Assembly (NCBI GenBank): GCA_002099365.1
Contig: MSED01000005.1
Location: 1,612,001-1,676,000, forward strand
Direction of reading: 5' to 3'
Length of the DNA: 64,000 nucleotides
From: Phialophora verrucosa
Lineage: Eukaryota > Ascomycota > Eurotiomycetes > Chaetothyriales > Herpotrichiellaceae
The stretch's first letter is position 1, and each line of letters opens with the position of its first letter. This document shows, piece after piece, positions 1 to 12,429 of this stretch. Below the pieces are notes generated by a model, which was not told where the DNA came from, made no database searches, and saw only the letters and a list, made by a program, of their open reading frames with translations. Made by a program: the position numbers and the translations under genes.

Positions 1-706
1 GTCTCGACTTTGACGACTTGATCCTCCCATTGGTCACCCTTGGGCAGCCAGGAGAAGTCCTGTTCAGCCTCTTCGACACCTTTCGCGCCATTGCGCTTCT
101 GGCGTTTGGACGCTGGAAGATCTTCAGAAGAGGTCGCTTCCCGAAGGCTCTGTTTTGATTTGCCCCTCTTCATAGGTGCTTGTGGTTTGCCACCGATTTT
201 TTTGTGGTAGGCCGCAAGTATGAGCCGGGAGTGTCTGTAAGGCTACCATGTTAGCCGCGTCGCGTACGACGGCAAGGTTGCGGGTCATACGGTAGAAGAT
301 GTTCTTCAGGTTCCCAAGTGTTCTGCGAAGCCGGATACCCTTGCCACTTGATCCAGTAGAGAAGTCGTCCCTTGTACCACTTATGGTCTTGGATCATTTC
401 GACATTGTATTCCTCTTCTTCTTCGCCCTCCTTTTCTTCATCCTCATCATCCTCGTCGTTCTCGTCGTCCGCTTCGGCCTTGGCCTCCCGGTCTTCGTGG
501 TCTTCGCTGTCTTCTTCTTCGCCCAGCTTGTCGATCAATTCGCCATCGAGTTGTTCTTTCGCTCCGCTGTCAATGTCGACTTCTGTCTCTTCGTAGGCGT
601 CCTCAATATCAGAGCCGTCTTCCCCTACACAAGTGTAAGTAGCTGACGAGTGGTAGGGAGCAACTCTAGTGAGTCTGAGCTTGGACTTGCCTGCAAGCCT
701 AGGCAT
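1..706 (-). CDS. HP1-like chromodomain protein (5' part; runs off left edge)
   Basis: Probable heterochromatin protein 1 homologue, a nuclear reader of methylated histone H3K9. From the ATG at 706 the first exon encodes a very acidic N-terminus (long Glu/Asp run, residues about 61-99), then a chromodomain from about residue 100 with the aromatic-cage positions Y100, W121 and Y124 and the motif NTWEPEEHL. An intron at 235-290 (56 nt, CTAAC branch, TTACAG end) joins HLLP to HSRLILAAYHKKIGG, completing the chromodomain helix. Exon 2 runs to position 1 through a basic hinge and reaches GDQWEDQVVKVE, which looks like the start of a chromoshadow domain. The stop lies outside the window. A 66-nt stretch after residue 5 could be an additional in-frame GC-AG intron. 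It is divergent from CCT5. Confidence 0.85.
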
Positions 707-1205
707 TTCGCGCCAATACACCAAAGAACGATTTAATGAACGAGTAGGATATTGGTTAGTTCGAAAGAAGAATGCCGCGCATTCTGAACCCTTGTGCGCG
801 AACGTCGAACTCGAGCGGAGGCGACGTGATGGGATGCGATGGCTGGAACCGGGGAAAATCACGGTTACGCATAGAGCAACTAAACGTATGAGTAAGTCTA
901 CGGTGGAGTATAGCGCCGCCTCCCAAAATTTTGAAGGCATAGAATCAACGAGACAGAAATTCGAACGCGCAGTCTGAGCCTGCCCTTCCTATCCTTTCTG
1001 TCTAGTTAAACTCCGAGTACAGGGAGAACGAAGGTGGCAGATCAGAAGAAGGATCCTGGTCTGCTTATCTCTATTATACCTTCCCTATTTCAATTATCCA
1101 ACAGCGCACCCTCCGCTAACACCACACTCGCTTTGCAAGGCCGAAGCCGCAGCCATCCAAGAGGAGTAGGAGCGGTGGAGGTTACTGTTGGAGATTCCTG
1201 GCGCT
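707..1205. promoter_or_regulatory. Bidirectional intergenic region between HP1-like gene and CCT5
   Basis: About 500 bp separate two divergent start codons, so both promoters must lie here. I see no recognisable regulatory element. Open frames through this stretch have no family resemblance and look like chance. Confidence 0.4.
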
Positions 1206-2957
1206 ATGGCGATGCAACTGGATCTTTCGCAGGCTCAGATAGCCAAAGATGAGAGCGGACGACCTTTTATCATCGTTCGGGACCAAGGAAAGAAGAAACG
1301 AGCGCACGGCACAGACGCCGTCAAGCAGCACATTGTTGCAGCCCGCACAGTCGCCAACATCGTCCGAACCTCCTTGGGCCCTCGAGGCCTTGACAAGATC
1401 CTCATATCCCCCGACGGTGATATTCAAATATCCAACGATGGGCGCACAATCATGTCCGAGATGGAGTTGACACATCCTATCGCCAAGCTCATGGTGGAAC
1501 TCTCAAAATCACAGGACGAAGAGATTGGAGATGGTACTACGGGTGTAGTCGTCTTGGCCGCTGCTCTGCTGGACCAAGCCGCTGATCTGATCGACAAAGG
1601 CATTCATCCCATACGGATCGCCGATGGCTTCGACCAGGCGTGCGAGGTTGCTGTGGCACATCTGGACAAGATCAGTGACGAGATCACTTTCACTCGTGAG
1701 AGACAAGAGAATCTGATGAAGGTTGCAAAGACGAGTCTCGGAAGTAAAATCGTCAGCAAGGCGCATGACCAGTTTGCGAAGATCGCTGTCGACGCTGTCA
1801 TGTCAGTCGCCGACCTGGAACGGAAAGACGTTGACTTTGAGCTGATCAAGGTCGATGGTAAAGCCGGGGGCTCGATCGAAGACTCCCTCCTTGTCAAAGG
1901 TGTCATTGTGGACAAGGACTTTTCTCACCCACAGATGCCCAGTGAGGTGAGAGATGCGAAACTAGCCATCCTCACCTGTGCCTTTGAACCCCCGAAACCC
2001 AAGACGAAACACAAACTCGATATCTCCACCGTTGCAGAATTCCAGAAATTGCAGCAGTACGAGAGGAGCAAGTTTATCGAGATGATCGACAGAATCAAAG
2101 CTACGGGGGCCAATCTCGTCATCTGTCAGTGGGGTTTCGATGATGAAGCAAACCATCTGCTTCTTCAGAACGAGCTGCCGGCTGTGCGATGGGTGGGCGG
2201 GCCTGAGATTGAGCTGATCGCTATCGCGACAAATGGCAGGATCGTGCCTCGCTTTGAAGACCTCAGCGCAGAGAAACTCGGCAAGGCCGGTGTGGTTAGA
2301 GAGATGACGTTCGGCACGACTCGAGAAAAGATGCTTATTATCGAAGAATGCGCGAATACGAGAGCGGTCACGGTTTTCGTCAGAGGGAGCAACAAGATGA
2401 TCATTGACGAGGCGAAGAGATCTCTGCACGACGCTCTTTGTGTTGTACGCAACCTGGTCAGGGACAACAGAGTCGTCTACGGTGGTGGAGCCGCTGAGAT
2501 CGCGTGCTCAATAGCGGTCGAAGACGCTGCGTCAAAGTCCCCGGGCTTGGAGCAGTACGCCATGAGAGCCTTTGCTGACGCACTTGATGCAATTCCGATG
2601 GCGCTGGCAGAGAACTCTGGCTTGAGTCCGATTGAGACCCTGGCCGAAGTCAAGTCACGGCAGATCAGGGAGCACAATTCGAGGCTGGGTGTTGACTGCA
2701 TGCAAACCGGCAACAACGGTAACCCATTCTCGACATCAAGCCCTGGGCCATTGCTGACAGATGATAGATATGCGCGATAATTTCGTGATCGACCCGCTGA
2801 TTGGGAAGCGCCAGCAATTACTGCTTGCAACTCAGTTGTGCCGAATGGTAAGTCCAGGCCTTCTGCCGTTGGTCGTTCCAATCCGCCACTCACTAACATT
2901 CAACAGGTATTGAAAATCAATAATGTGATTGTGGCCGGAAGCGATGATGACTTTTAG
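1206..2957 (+). CDS. cct5: T-complex protein 1 subunit epsilon (CCT5), cytosolic chaperonin
   Basis: Subunit of the eight-membered CCT/TRiC chaperonin that folds actin and tubulin in the cytosol with ATP. Three exons: 1206-2718, 2768-2847 and 2907-2957, giving 547 residues, the usual length for this subunit. The introns are 49 nt (2719-2767) and 59 nt (2848-2906, GTAAGT donor, CAACAG acceptor); removing them turns the C-terminus into [37 protein letters not shown], the expected epsilon-subunit ending. Group II chaperonin motifs are present: [11 protein letters not shown] near residue 60 and the ATPase motif GDGTTG near residue 108. The epsilon-type N-terminus [27 protein letters not shown] follows the start. 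The open frame extends upstream only to a TTG, so the ATG at 1206 (alternative 1212) is used. Confidence 0.96.
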
Positions 2958-3713
2958 ACCTGTTTTCACCAACATGGCATCAGCATCTCTCGGAGCCCAT
3001 CAGGGGAGCATGCACGAACAAAGGCTACGACCCGTGTACCGCTATGATACCCACCCCAAAAATGAGATAGAAGAATGAAGGATGATTGTGGTCACCCAAC
3101 GGGACTGACAGTATGCTTTTACCGTGGCCAGCGCTCTTCTGCTGTCCTCCCAGCTTGTGATTAAAGGGCTGGTCTTTTTCACCTTGAATACCGTTCAGAG
3201 GGCATATTTCCTGCAGAGCCAACAAGCATCCCGTCGTCTATTGCTTCTCCATGGAGGCAACCTGCTGGCAGGTCTGTTGGTTTGTTGACCGACAACAAGG
3301 GTCCATCACTAACCAAACGCTGGGACAAGCCGGATAGAAGGCTTTTCTTTGTTACGGATATCCAAGCGAACCCCCACACAAAATCCTCTAGAACTCTTTG
3401 TGTCATGGATCACCAACAGCACAATGCGCGGTTTATGTTGAGGATTGCAGCTTGGAGAGCTGACTAACGCAATATCTGATTGGACCTTCGAGGGGTAAGC
3501 AGTCCGCGTTGACTTGGCGATCCGTGTGGAAGGATTGTTTGGTATGGTTAAAACATCCTCCAGAAGGGTGTTAGTAACTTTTACCCATATGATCTACACC
3601 TGGTAGAAGACGTGGGGCTCAAGGAAGTCCAAGGGCTTCCTTTTAAAACTCCATGGCGTACCTTGCTGAGCTCAAGTTGGTGAGGTTCTCGACAGACGGA
3701 GAAGGTTCAGATT
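2958..3713. other. Intergenic, 3' region of CCT5 and promoter of next gene
   Basis: About 750 bp between two genes on the same strand. No recognised coding or RNA gene; the short frames here have no family features. Confidence 0.4.
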
Positions 3714-5554
3714 ATGGAGAGCCAGCTGGCCAGAATTGTTTATGAGAGAAGGCTCCCCAAGGAAGCGAGACGAGAAGAAGACGACTGGGGGAGTCTTTCC
3801 GAGGCAAGCGCTAGAAGGAGAATCCAGAACAGGCTGCATCAACGCGCTTATCGTACGTCCGCTGTTACTACTCCAGATCGCATGTTGATTGACCAGTTGT
3901 CTTCCTTGTAGGTCGCAGAAGAGCCGCAGAACGAGAGGCTAAGAAGGCGTCAGCTTTCTGCAGACCAAGAAAGCCCGTTTCGCTTCAGCCGCGTCAGGCC
4001 GGACCTCCATCAGTTCCGCAATGCATTGGGTCGAGCAGCGAAGCTTCCCCCGTTTCGCTCCGTTCGCAGATGGTGTTCCATCAAATCACGTCTGCCTCTC
4101 CCACAGCCGAATGCGCAGCTTTACTCTCCGACCAGCGTGTGCGGAGACTGCATCACTATGCTTCGACTATCCTCTGGCCGTCGTTCAAGCACTACAGCCT
4201 CGAAACGAACGAATCGTTGACTTCAGCATTCTTCCGGCTGAGCATGGTTGATGAGCTACTGCTGAACTCTTTTATATGGCCGGCCGCGATTGCCATGTCA
4301 ATGGAACTGCCCCAGACAAGCACCGAGAACCACGCTGCCATGCTTGCCTGCCAGAACCAAGCGGTCAGGATCGTTCGGGAACACATCAATCGGAACGATG
4401 TCTCTGACTCCGTTATCTTTGCAGTCCTTGCCTTGACCATCGGAGACACTAATCCCTTACTTGCTATGCTGGAAGACTCGGCCAACTGCAGCGGTGGCTT
4501 TGATCCACCCTTGCGGTCGATGGGCTGGCTTCAATACCTCTCCCGCCTTAGATGGACAGGCGCGCATGTGGACGCTCTTAAGCGTCTGGTCGCCGCACGA
4601 GAAGGGCTCCAGAACATTTCAACCCCTGGCGTGGCAGAGCAAGTGCAGGCGATGGACATTTTGCAGGCAAGCTTATCCCTCACCAGGCCGAACTTCACCT
4701 TGAGCCGCCTCTACCAGCATGTCCTGGAGAACCAGATGAAAATGTTCCGTCCGCCACGTGAAAGGATAGATGGTGTCTTCCCTGCCGTCACCGATACTGA
4801 CTTCAAGGACTTACTGCTCGACATGCGCATGTATTGCCGCCAGTTGGAGAGAATCGCTGACGACATTGATGACGATGGCCTTCAATCCCTGCCAGACTCT
4901 TCCGTGTCGTGGGAGACGCACGTCAGCCGCAACACCATTCAGTATCGGCTGCTCTGTCTGCCCAGATACCAAGACGATGATGAAGAACTCTGCCGTCTTG
5001 GTGCCCTGATATTCAGCTACGGAGTGGTATACCCGGTTGCGCGCCGAAAACCAATGGACATCTTGGTCGAGCAGTTAAGGACGGCACTCGAAGGCCATCG
5101 GGCCTTGGTCTTCTCGACGGCGACAAGTAAGAGCAACGCAACAACGCCCCTTCTTGTCGACGCTGGACCAGTGACAGAGACAGAGCTGCAAGAGTCTCCC
5201 GGCGCGCTCGCCAGTGGGCGGAGAGCTCAACCCGAATTCTGGCTCTGGGTCACCATCGTAGGCGCCCTGGCGGCGAAACACACCAAACACGAAGTATTCT
5301 TCGTCGATCTCACTCGACTATTGTTGGCAACAATCGGACTTGCCGACTTCATGCAGCTGAAACACCTCATGCGCAAGTACCTCTGGCTAGCAAAGGCATG
5401 CGATACCGCCGTCTTTGAGCTGTGGACGAAGATCAAGGGCCCGCAAGCAGCCGATACTGCACCAGTGCAGCTTGAACCGTCGCGGCAGCAAGGGATGAAG
5501 CCTCATGACGTGGAAGAGACGTGCAGTTTGATCTGCGCGGGATGTTCGCCTTGA
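3714..5554 (+). CDS. bZIP-like basic region plus fungal regulator domain protein
   Basis: Probable nuclear transcription regulator of 593 residues. Exon 1 (3714-3852) and exon 2 (3912-5554) are joined across a 59-nt intron (3853-3911) that falls inside the basic region; splicing restores RRIQNRLHQRAYRRRRAAEREAKK. The N-x7-R spacing (NRLHQRAYR) is the bZIP DNA-contact signature of the Yap/AP-1-like fungal type. No clear heptad leucine zipper follows. The rest, from about residue 115, is alpha-helical and resembles the regulatory region of many fungal-specific transcription factors (for example MLACQNQAVRIVREHI, PLRSMGWLQYLSRLRWTGAHVDALKRLV and a C-terminal LWVTIVGALAAKH segment). Target genes are unknown. 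Confidence 0.8.
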
Positions 5555-6000
5555 GCTTCTGAGCAGGCCACGCGTCGACTAAGGTTGGCGCGATCCATAC
5601 CGTATGTTTAGGGATATTGTAGTCCACTTGACGCGGGCATTGTGAGAGTGCACCGGGTCGGCAGTGTCCATGAAGATTATCGCCCTTTCAACCTGTAAAT
5701 GCATACTTTGCTTTTCTTCGCTGGGAGTTAAGTAACGGATCAGTTAGAATTAGACGAGCTGGGGAACTCCGTATAGAAATAGAAATCAGACCATACACAG
5801 GCAGATGAGGGATAAATCGTCCGTTCATATGCGTGATAGAGAGAGCTGTTTTGATTCCAGCATCGTCTCGTCTCGTCGTGCCATTAGGATGGCGGTAAGA
5901 ACCCAGACCAAAGACTCGCAGACCAGCCAACCTATTCACTCACTCCGGTCCTCGAATGCGTTTCATTCGCATGTCCGCCGCGGAGGAGGCTCATCAATCA
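5555..6000. other. Intergenic between convergent genes
   Basis: About 450 bp between the 3' ends of the bZIP-like gene and the CHY zinc-finger gene. Nothing recognisable is seen beyond presumed 3' untranslated sequence. Confidence 0.4.
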
Positions 6001-8861
6001 TCAACCATCTTTCTTGGCATGCTTCTTCCCCTGTGCCGCAGCGGCCTCCTTCGCGCTCGGCCGCTTATATTTCCTCTTTTCATTCCGGCTCATCAGGCGC
6101 CTTTCCCTCGTGCCCTGGCCTCCTTCCCAGAACCCGCCGACCTTTCTCTGCCGGGTCACGCTCCGGCCGCACACATCACAGTCGTCGCGGCGGAAGCGCT
6201 GCTCGCGCGAACACCACCCGCACACCATCCTCTCCGCGCGTTCGTTGACGTGCTCTTCCGCGGCATCGTGGCACCGATCGCACGCGTACACGCGGTTGCA
6301 GCACGAGAAGCGGAACCAGCGGTACGAATGGCGGTAGTGGGGACACGTGCCGTTGTTGGGCAGGGCCGTGCCGGCGGAGATGCCGAGATTTTCTTTCCGC
6401 GGACGGCGCAGCGGGAGGGCCGCGGACGCGTGCGAGACGCGCAGGAACTTCACCTCGTGGATCGTGAACGTCATCTTCGCGTGGCATGAGCGGCATACCT
6501 GCACGGGAGTGTCGCCGCGAACAGAGATCACGCCGGGCGGGACGGGAAAGACCGTCGAGCACGACGAGCAGGTCGGTTGGAAGACCGAGGGGAGCATGTC
6601 CGTGATGGTGCAGCCTGTTGCTTCGATCGTGCCGGCGCGGATGGTGTTGGCGTGTAAGGCGTTGGGGACGTAGACGAAGGTGAACGGCGTGGTGCATTTG
6701 GGGCAAGAATCGGTGCGCGTGCTAGAGGCGACGGGGCCGACGTTGTCGTCGTCCTTGCCGCTGGCTCTGATTTTCGAGACATCCGAGGGCGTTTTACACC
6801 GGAGACACTTGACTGAAAGGGACAGGGAGACGAGAGTGAGCAGCTCGATGTTGTGGAGTTCAAGGTGCGGGAAGGAGAGATGAATGCCTGTATCGGGGGA
6901 ACTGGATACTGCTGAGGCGGGAAGTGATGCACCGCCTTGCTCGTCTTCTCCGTCGTCTTCATCGTCATCGCCGTCTTCTTCATCTGTATGAGAATACTCG
7001 TCTGAATCATAGGAAGACCCGTCGGGCTCGTCCTCTGAATCGTGGCGATCCCACTCCGGTGGACGGGGAATGAACTTCACGTGTGGTCGTTCTTCCTCTA
7101 AGTCGTCCCGCCTTGGTTCCGGTTCTTTGTCCACCGTTTCCAGAGGCCGTGGCTGTTCGATGGCAGGATGCTTGCTTTGGACAGGTGTTTCGGAAGAGCT
7201 TGCAGTCTCTGCCATCTCTGAGGCCATTGTGTGCATATTCTGTGTTAGATAGTTGACATGTGCCATGAGGGTCATGTCCCGTTTATTTCGAGCATGCTTC
7301 TCGAAGGCGAGCTGGACGTTCTCCACCTCTGGTCCACTGACCCCCTTTAACATCACTGTACATGGCTCCAGGTTGTACAGCTTTGGCACCGACAAAGTAA
7401 CCTCTTTCAGCGACTGAAGACTGGGAGGAAGTCTGGCTGGCTTGGGTAAATGTACAGGAACATTGAAAGCTGTCCCATCAGGAGACTTGGAGAAGTTGGG
7501 CACCCGACTCATGCGAGCTTCGAGTTGCCGGACATCAGCCTGTCTCTTGGCCAGAGCATCAGACTTCTGCTCCGGCGTCCACGACGGAGACTCCAGGGCA
7601 ACAGATGCCGGTGAAGGGGAGCGACGCCGAGTTGGCGCTGGGGATGACTGGGGCGTCCCAGATCCCTTGTCCGCATTGGCGATGATCTTGATGGTTTGTG
7701 CTTTCTCCGTGGTCAGGTATTTCTCTAAATTTTTGTCCAATTCGTTCAAGAGCGCTAAAAGTGTCTTCTGCGGTGAGTCCGCGACAAGGCTGTCGAATCC
7801 CTTTTCCACATTGATCTGGAAGCCTCGTGGCATCTCGGCATTCGTGATTCTGATTGCCGGCCTGCCATGTTGCGGGTATGCGGCCGGAACTGTCAGGCTG
7901 CAACGCAGTCCTCCCTGCAACTCGAAGGGAAAATCCGGATCCGAGGGCGCCACGGCAAAGGACAAGAGAGTGCCATCTCCAGTCTCACTGCGGGTCGGAT
8001 TGAACCTCTTGACCACTTGACCTAGCTGAAACTCACGTGGATTGGCTTGCTGGAGCTGCGAGACTGGCTTTTGACTCGGACTCGGCCGAGCAATGGGGTT
8101 TCTAGCTGGATGAGGACGCGCCTGCCGCTCGGTCTCAACCGAGGAGTCTGCTCTGCCTTGGGCGTGTTGCCGGCCAGGCGTTCCCTCGGCAGATGGGGCT
8201 TTTTCTATGGGTTGAACGTGTCTGAAAGGACACTGCGAACCGGCGCGACAACCTACCACCATTCGTCAGAGTTGCCTTCACGTGCGGTGAGTGCCCTGTG
8301 TGATTGCATTCACGGAGCGGGCACAAGTCGGGCACAATTATTCTGGTGCGCAGCCAGGCATCAGGCTGGAACCCCCTGCCCTAGGGGATATTCGAGCTGG
8401 GGTCATTGGAAGGATACAATACAGGGCAACAGCCAACGAGAAAATTGTAATGCAAAAGACAGAGGAAAAATACCTTTGCCCGTATTGAAAAAGCGGCATA
8501 CCCTTGGCTGTCTCGAAGGAACAGGTTGTTGACGCTGAGGTTGTGGTTGATTCTCAATTTGGCTGCTGACATGGTCGGCTTGGTGGTTGGTGCCTGGAAT
8601 CGGGCGCAATTCGCGATCAGCAATTGGAACAAGTCAGCAATCAGATGACCGGAGGGCAGTGTTTCACCGGCTGAACCATGTCGCCCACATCACCCCAAGC
8701 TAGGGACGGATTCGACGCGGAGGCGCCTTGGGGTTCGTTTACGCGGGGGCCAGCTTTGAATGGTGGATTTGCCGTAGAATCGGGATTAATGCCAGGCAAA
8801 ATAGCAACGGGGGCAACAAAGACACTGCAGGCTTACCGAGGCTAGAATCGTCAAGTGACAT
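6001..8861 (-). CDS. CCCH + CHY-type zinc finger protein
   Basis: Uncharacterised zinc-binding protein. The main exon (6001-8252) ends with a CHY zinc finger: CPHY, SCCNRVYACDRCHDAAEEH and MVCGWCSREQ with later Cys pairs, a domain found in ubiquitin ligases and other fungal proteins. No RING domain is visible, so a ligase role is not claimed. An N-terminal CCCH finger is split by a 221-nt intron (8253-8473): VCRFFNTGKG joins CRAGSQCPFRH, giving C-x8-C-x5-C-x3-H. Between the fingers are an RWD-like segment (FPFELQGGLRCSLTVPAAYP), a proline/serine-rich linker and an acidic run. Proposed 5' exons are 8837-8861, 8694-8753 and 8474-8593, which keep frame and give 818 residues. The two 5' introns (8754-8836 and 8594-8693) are tentative. 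Confidence 0.8.
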
Positions 8862-11800
8862 CTTGTTGATGAGTTGGCACAGTGGCTAGACACAAAGGTT
8901 CGGTTCCTTGATTTGTGTGGTGTCAAATTCAGGCGCAGATGATGCGATGGTCGGTCGGCTATTGCCACGTTGGATGGGACATGCTAAACTTCCGAATCTG
9001 ATCACGGAGTGAGCGGCGAGTTATCTAGACAGAACAGGAGGTGAGGATCGACTGATGAGAAGGCAAATGGAGGCGAAGAAAGGTCAAGTGACGCACATGA
9101 GCCAACGAAACTCACGCCTAACGTCTTACGAGTTGTAACCAGCGCATCAACGACACTCCTTTCTGTAATGAGATGGAAGTGATTCTGAGACTGAGTCACA
9201 CAGTCTCAAATACTCATACGCCGGGACTGCAATCGCTTCGTGGTGAGGAGGTGACTCGCCGTGACTCTTGACTCGACTTGGCGTTCTGTCGCACTCACTC
9301 AGCACTCAGTTAGGTGGCACTCTCGCATCCGTCTATGGTGACATCATCGACAAACAACTCTTCGTGCCCTTCGTGATGCCTTCACCTGAACGAGTATGCA
9401 GAGGACTTTGGATATACCTACTGTGTTCTGTGAACGAATGTCAGATGCAGATTTGTGGATGTTTGCATCCGAAGTTTGCCTCCGAAATTCTGAGCTGTTC
9501 CGGTCTCGGTGTCTCCTTTCCCAGGTACACAGTACACAAAGAGTATCGAGAGGATGGCACATGGGCCAACGTGACTGATTCGATTGCACTCACTGGCTGC
9601 TCTGATGTAACAAGTCACAGCGGCTAGGTGAAGGGGTCGGCTCAGGGCAGCGTCTCCCCTAGCCTCATCACTAACCCCCAAACCATCTAATCTTGAATCG
9701 CAGTCAGTCAACCACCCCTTCTGCCCTTCCCGTCGCTCGCCGCAAGGGGGGTTTGTAAACACATCCACAGTACGTCGGCTGCCATCAAAGTTGCTTATTC
9801 TCCGTTATCTGATGCGACCCTCCAACCTGTTGCTGCATGAGGAGACTTGGTGTGCAAACCGTCCGAGGCCGTATTCATCCGTCCCTCAGTAGTGTCAGTT
9901 GAGGGAGGTCGACGCTTGATTCGGACATCCCACGTGGAAGCTCAACCGTCCGTCTCGTTGGGCGGCAGATGGCACACCATCACCCTGGCAGGGTGGGATG
10001 TCAATCCAGGGTCATTGTGACTACCTTTCGCCTGTTTGACCGCCGTATCTGCGGTTCGGAAGCTGCCGTTCCCGGGTGATAACGTTGAGCTCCGCATCCT
10101 GGTCACACGCAACTATCATGCCTTTTGTACCTTCTTTGTTTCTCGCCATCTTGCGCCGGTCAGTCTGTGCGGCCGACTAGTATCTGCGGCCAGTTGATAG
10201 CTCTTACTGTACGAACGCGCCGCTCGATCTCGCCATCAAAGCTTTTCCCCCTTTCACAGTTTCCTCTGTGCCTCTGGGAGCGTGGGATTCATTCTGCGAT
10301 TTTCTTTACCAAATACTTTCAAATTACCAAATCAATACGGAGTACAACAGGACATAATAACATAGCCCTCAGGCATACCATCGCATGCGGCGCGTCTACA
10401 ACACCAAGCACGACCGTGACCGACCTTTGGACCCAATTGATGCTTTGATGGTGGCTGAATGCGATCTGACAATGTTGAAAGGCCCCCCTATCCACACGGG
10501 AGGAAGCGGCGGCTCGATCCTGCGGTTGGGTCTGCTGATTCATACCTTTGAGTTCTGTGTTACTGTCGAGACAATGTTGGATGCCCGGCTCACCTCGCAG
10601 CCCGACTGGATTACAGGTTTAATAGAAGCCTGCGAAGAAATTGCAAGGCACAGATTATCGTTGTGTCGCTTCCTGCCTTCTGGACCCCGGCGTCGTTACT
10701 CGGGCGTCGAGCATGTGTGACCTAGGCCGTTCCTCCTAAAGTGATACACGGAGGCCTGAAGCTCTCACATGCAGGCAATAACTCATGCGCTCCATCTCAC
10801 CGGATCGGCGGTCTATTTTGACTCGGCCCCAACTCAAGATGGACGTTATCCATGATCACTTGCATGTGCTTTCATATGTGAGAGTCCCTAAACTCAGACT
10901 ACGTTTGGGTAATGCTCAGACCAGTCCCAGCAACACCGCCGAGTGAGCAAGGAAATACGGTGACCTCAGGCATTCGTAGCGAGATGGACAAGGTGGACGA
11001 CGCTGCTGAAACGCTTACCCTGCCTATCTTGTCCTCCATGGCCACCGCTGTCAAGAACAACACAGCCTCCTGCCAAGGAAGAGATGCACCTGCAAGGTGA
11101 GTCTGCATATGCGACAGACTCATTTCAGAAGTCTGATCGCTCTGGCATGAGCCAGTCTGGCGGGTTCTTATCATCAGGCATAGACCTGCATTGCTTCAAA
11201 CAATAGTATACCACACGGACTCCGAGGAAGTCATCGTCTTGTACTCGTATCATGGTCCATGGCCATCCTGTGTCAAGTCAAGGACTCTTGCCGGCACCGT
11301 GGTCGCCTAGTATTGGACTCTCCCAATACCTGCTGAACACTGCGTACGTCAACATTCCAGCAGGATTAAACGAGTTCAGTCAATCGGTGTTCTCGCTCCC
11401 GGACATATCGTAACACCAGCTGCAGAAGTGGAAGGTCCCACATCGAGCCAGACGCCCGGGTACGGCCAGCCCCATCTCCACCAAGCTGCGGGTTTCGTCG
11501 CAACTACGAGTACGAGTACTCGTAATTTGCGTACGGAGGACAAGGTACTCGGACGGACTGGCTTAGGCAATAACAGTCACAGGCCTGCGAAGACACTATA
11601 CCACAGGTGGCAGGTCAATCACTGCGGTGCAACTGGCTTGGAAATTCATGTCTATCCTCCTTGTATTGTCACTTCTGCCAATTTCCATCACTCGCAGAGC
11701 ACTGGTGGAGACAGGCGCCATCGTCTCAAGTCTCTCCCTGATGCTACCGCGCAGGGTATGGCGCTGAGAGAAAATCACCGGCGAGATCTCCCCAAATCGA

Positions 11801-12429
11801 CGTTTTGAGGAGCAATTCGACCATCTCCACCTTTCCTTCTAGAACCCTTGGAAGTTGCATCCACCCAATCTCTCGAATGCATCCCGTGTCTGCGTTGCAT
11901 TCATAGGAGTACAATTACATGGGTTCATTGGATTCCCAAAGCAAGGCTAGTAGGTGCTCCGTGTGTCGAAGCAGTTGAGAATCCGTTCACCGAGTTTCGG
12001 AATGATACGTACCACTCGGTATGCATTCACGCACACGGTGTGCGCTCTCGTCGAGTCGTCAGCCGGCTCCTCCTGTAACAAATACTCCGTCCACCGGTTT
12101 CCTTTCCCAGCGCAAGTGAAGGATCCGCATTCCTTACTAGTGAGAGTTGACAAGGCTCAAAAACCTGCCTACGCCCCGAGCAGAGTTGCATCCGGAACCA
12201 CAGGCAACAGGTGACAGACGATCGACCAACCAAAATGCCAGACTGAACGAGTACGGTTCCCGTAGACTTTTTGGCCCGGCTCGTCGACAACCAAGCCCGA
12301 GTACTGTGTAGGCTTGCGAGAATGGCTGCAAAAGAGGGAAGGGGGGTGAATGATTTGCCCCCGACCCCCTTCCCCTTCCCCGCAAAGTCAAGGGCCTGCC
12401 TCGCTGCGTATGCGGCTTGCCGGAGAGCT
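8862..12429. other. Gene-poor intergenic stretch
   Basis: About 3.6 kb without a gene I can support. Open frames are at most about 143 codons, overlap each other on both strands and show no family motif. Copies of the TACTCGTA-type octamer begin near 11240, and an arrangement with a perfect 14-bp palindrome occurs at 11511-11524. Confidence 0.5.
11505..11524. repeat. TACGAGTA/TACTCGTA palindrome
   Basis: TACGAG is followed directly by the perfect 14-bp palindrome TACGAGTACTCGTA (11511-11524). It is one of the densest examples of the octamer family that recurs through the noncoding DNA of this window. Confidence 0.8.

Noticed and set aside
299..646. Plus-strand Phe/Val/Leu-rich frame that looks like membrane helices
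   Set aside because: It is the reverse complement of the acidic Glu/Asp run and chromodomain of the HP1-like gene.
1188..1205. Six-codon extension of CCT5
   Set aside because: Begins with TTG; the ATG at 1206 fits the subunit's normal N-terminus.
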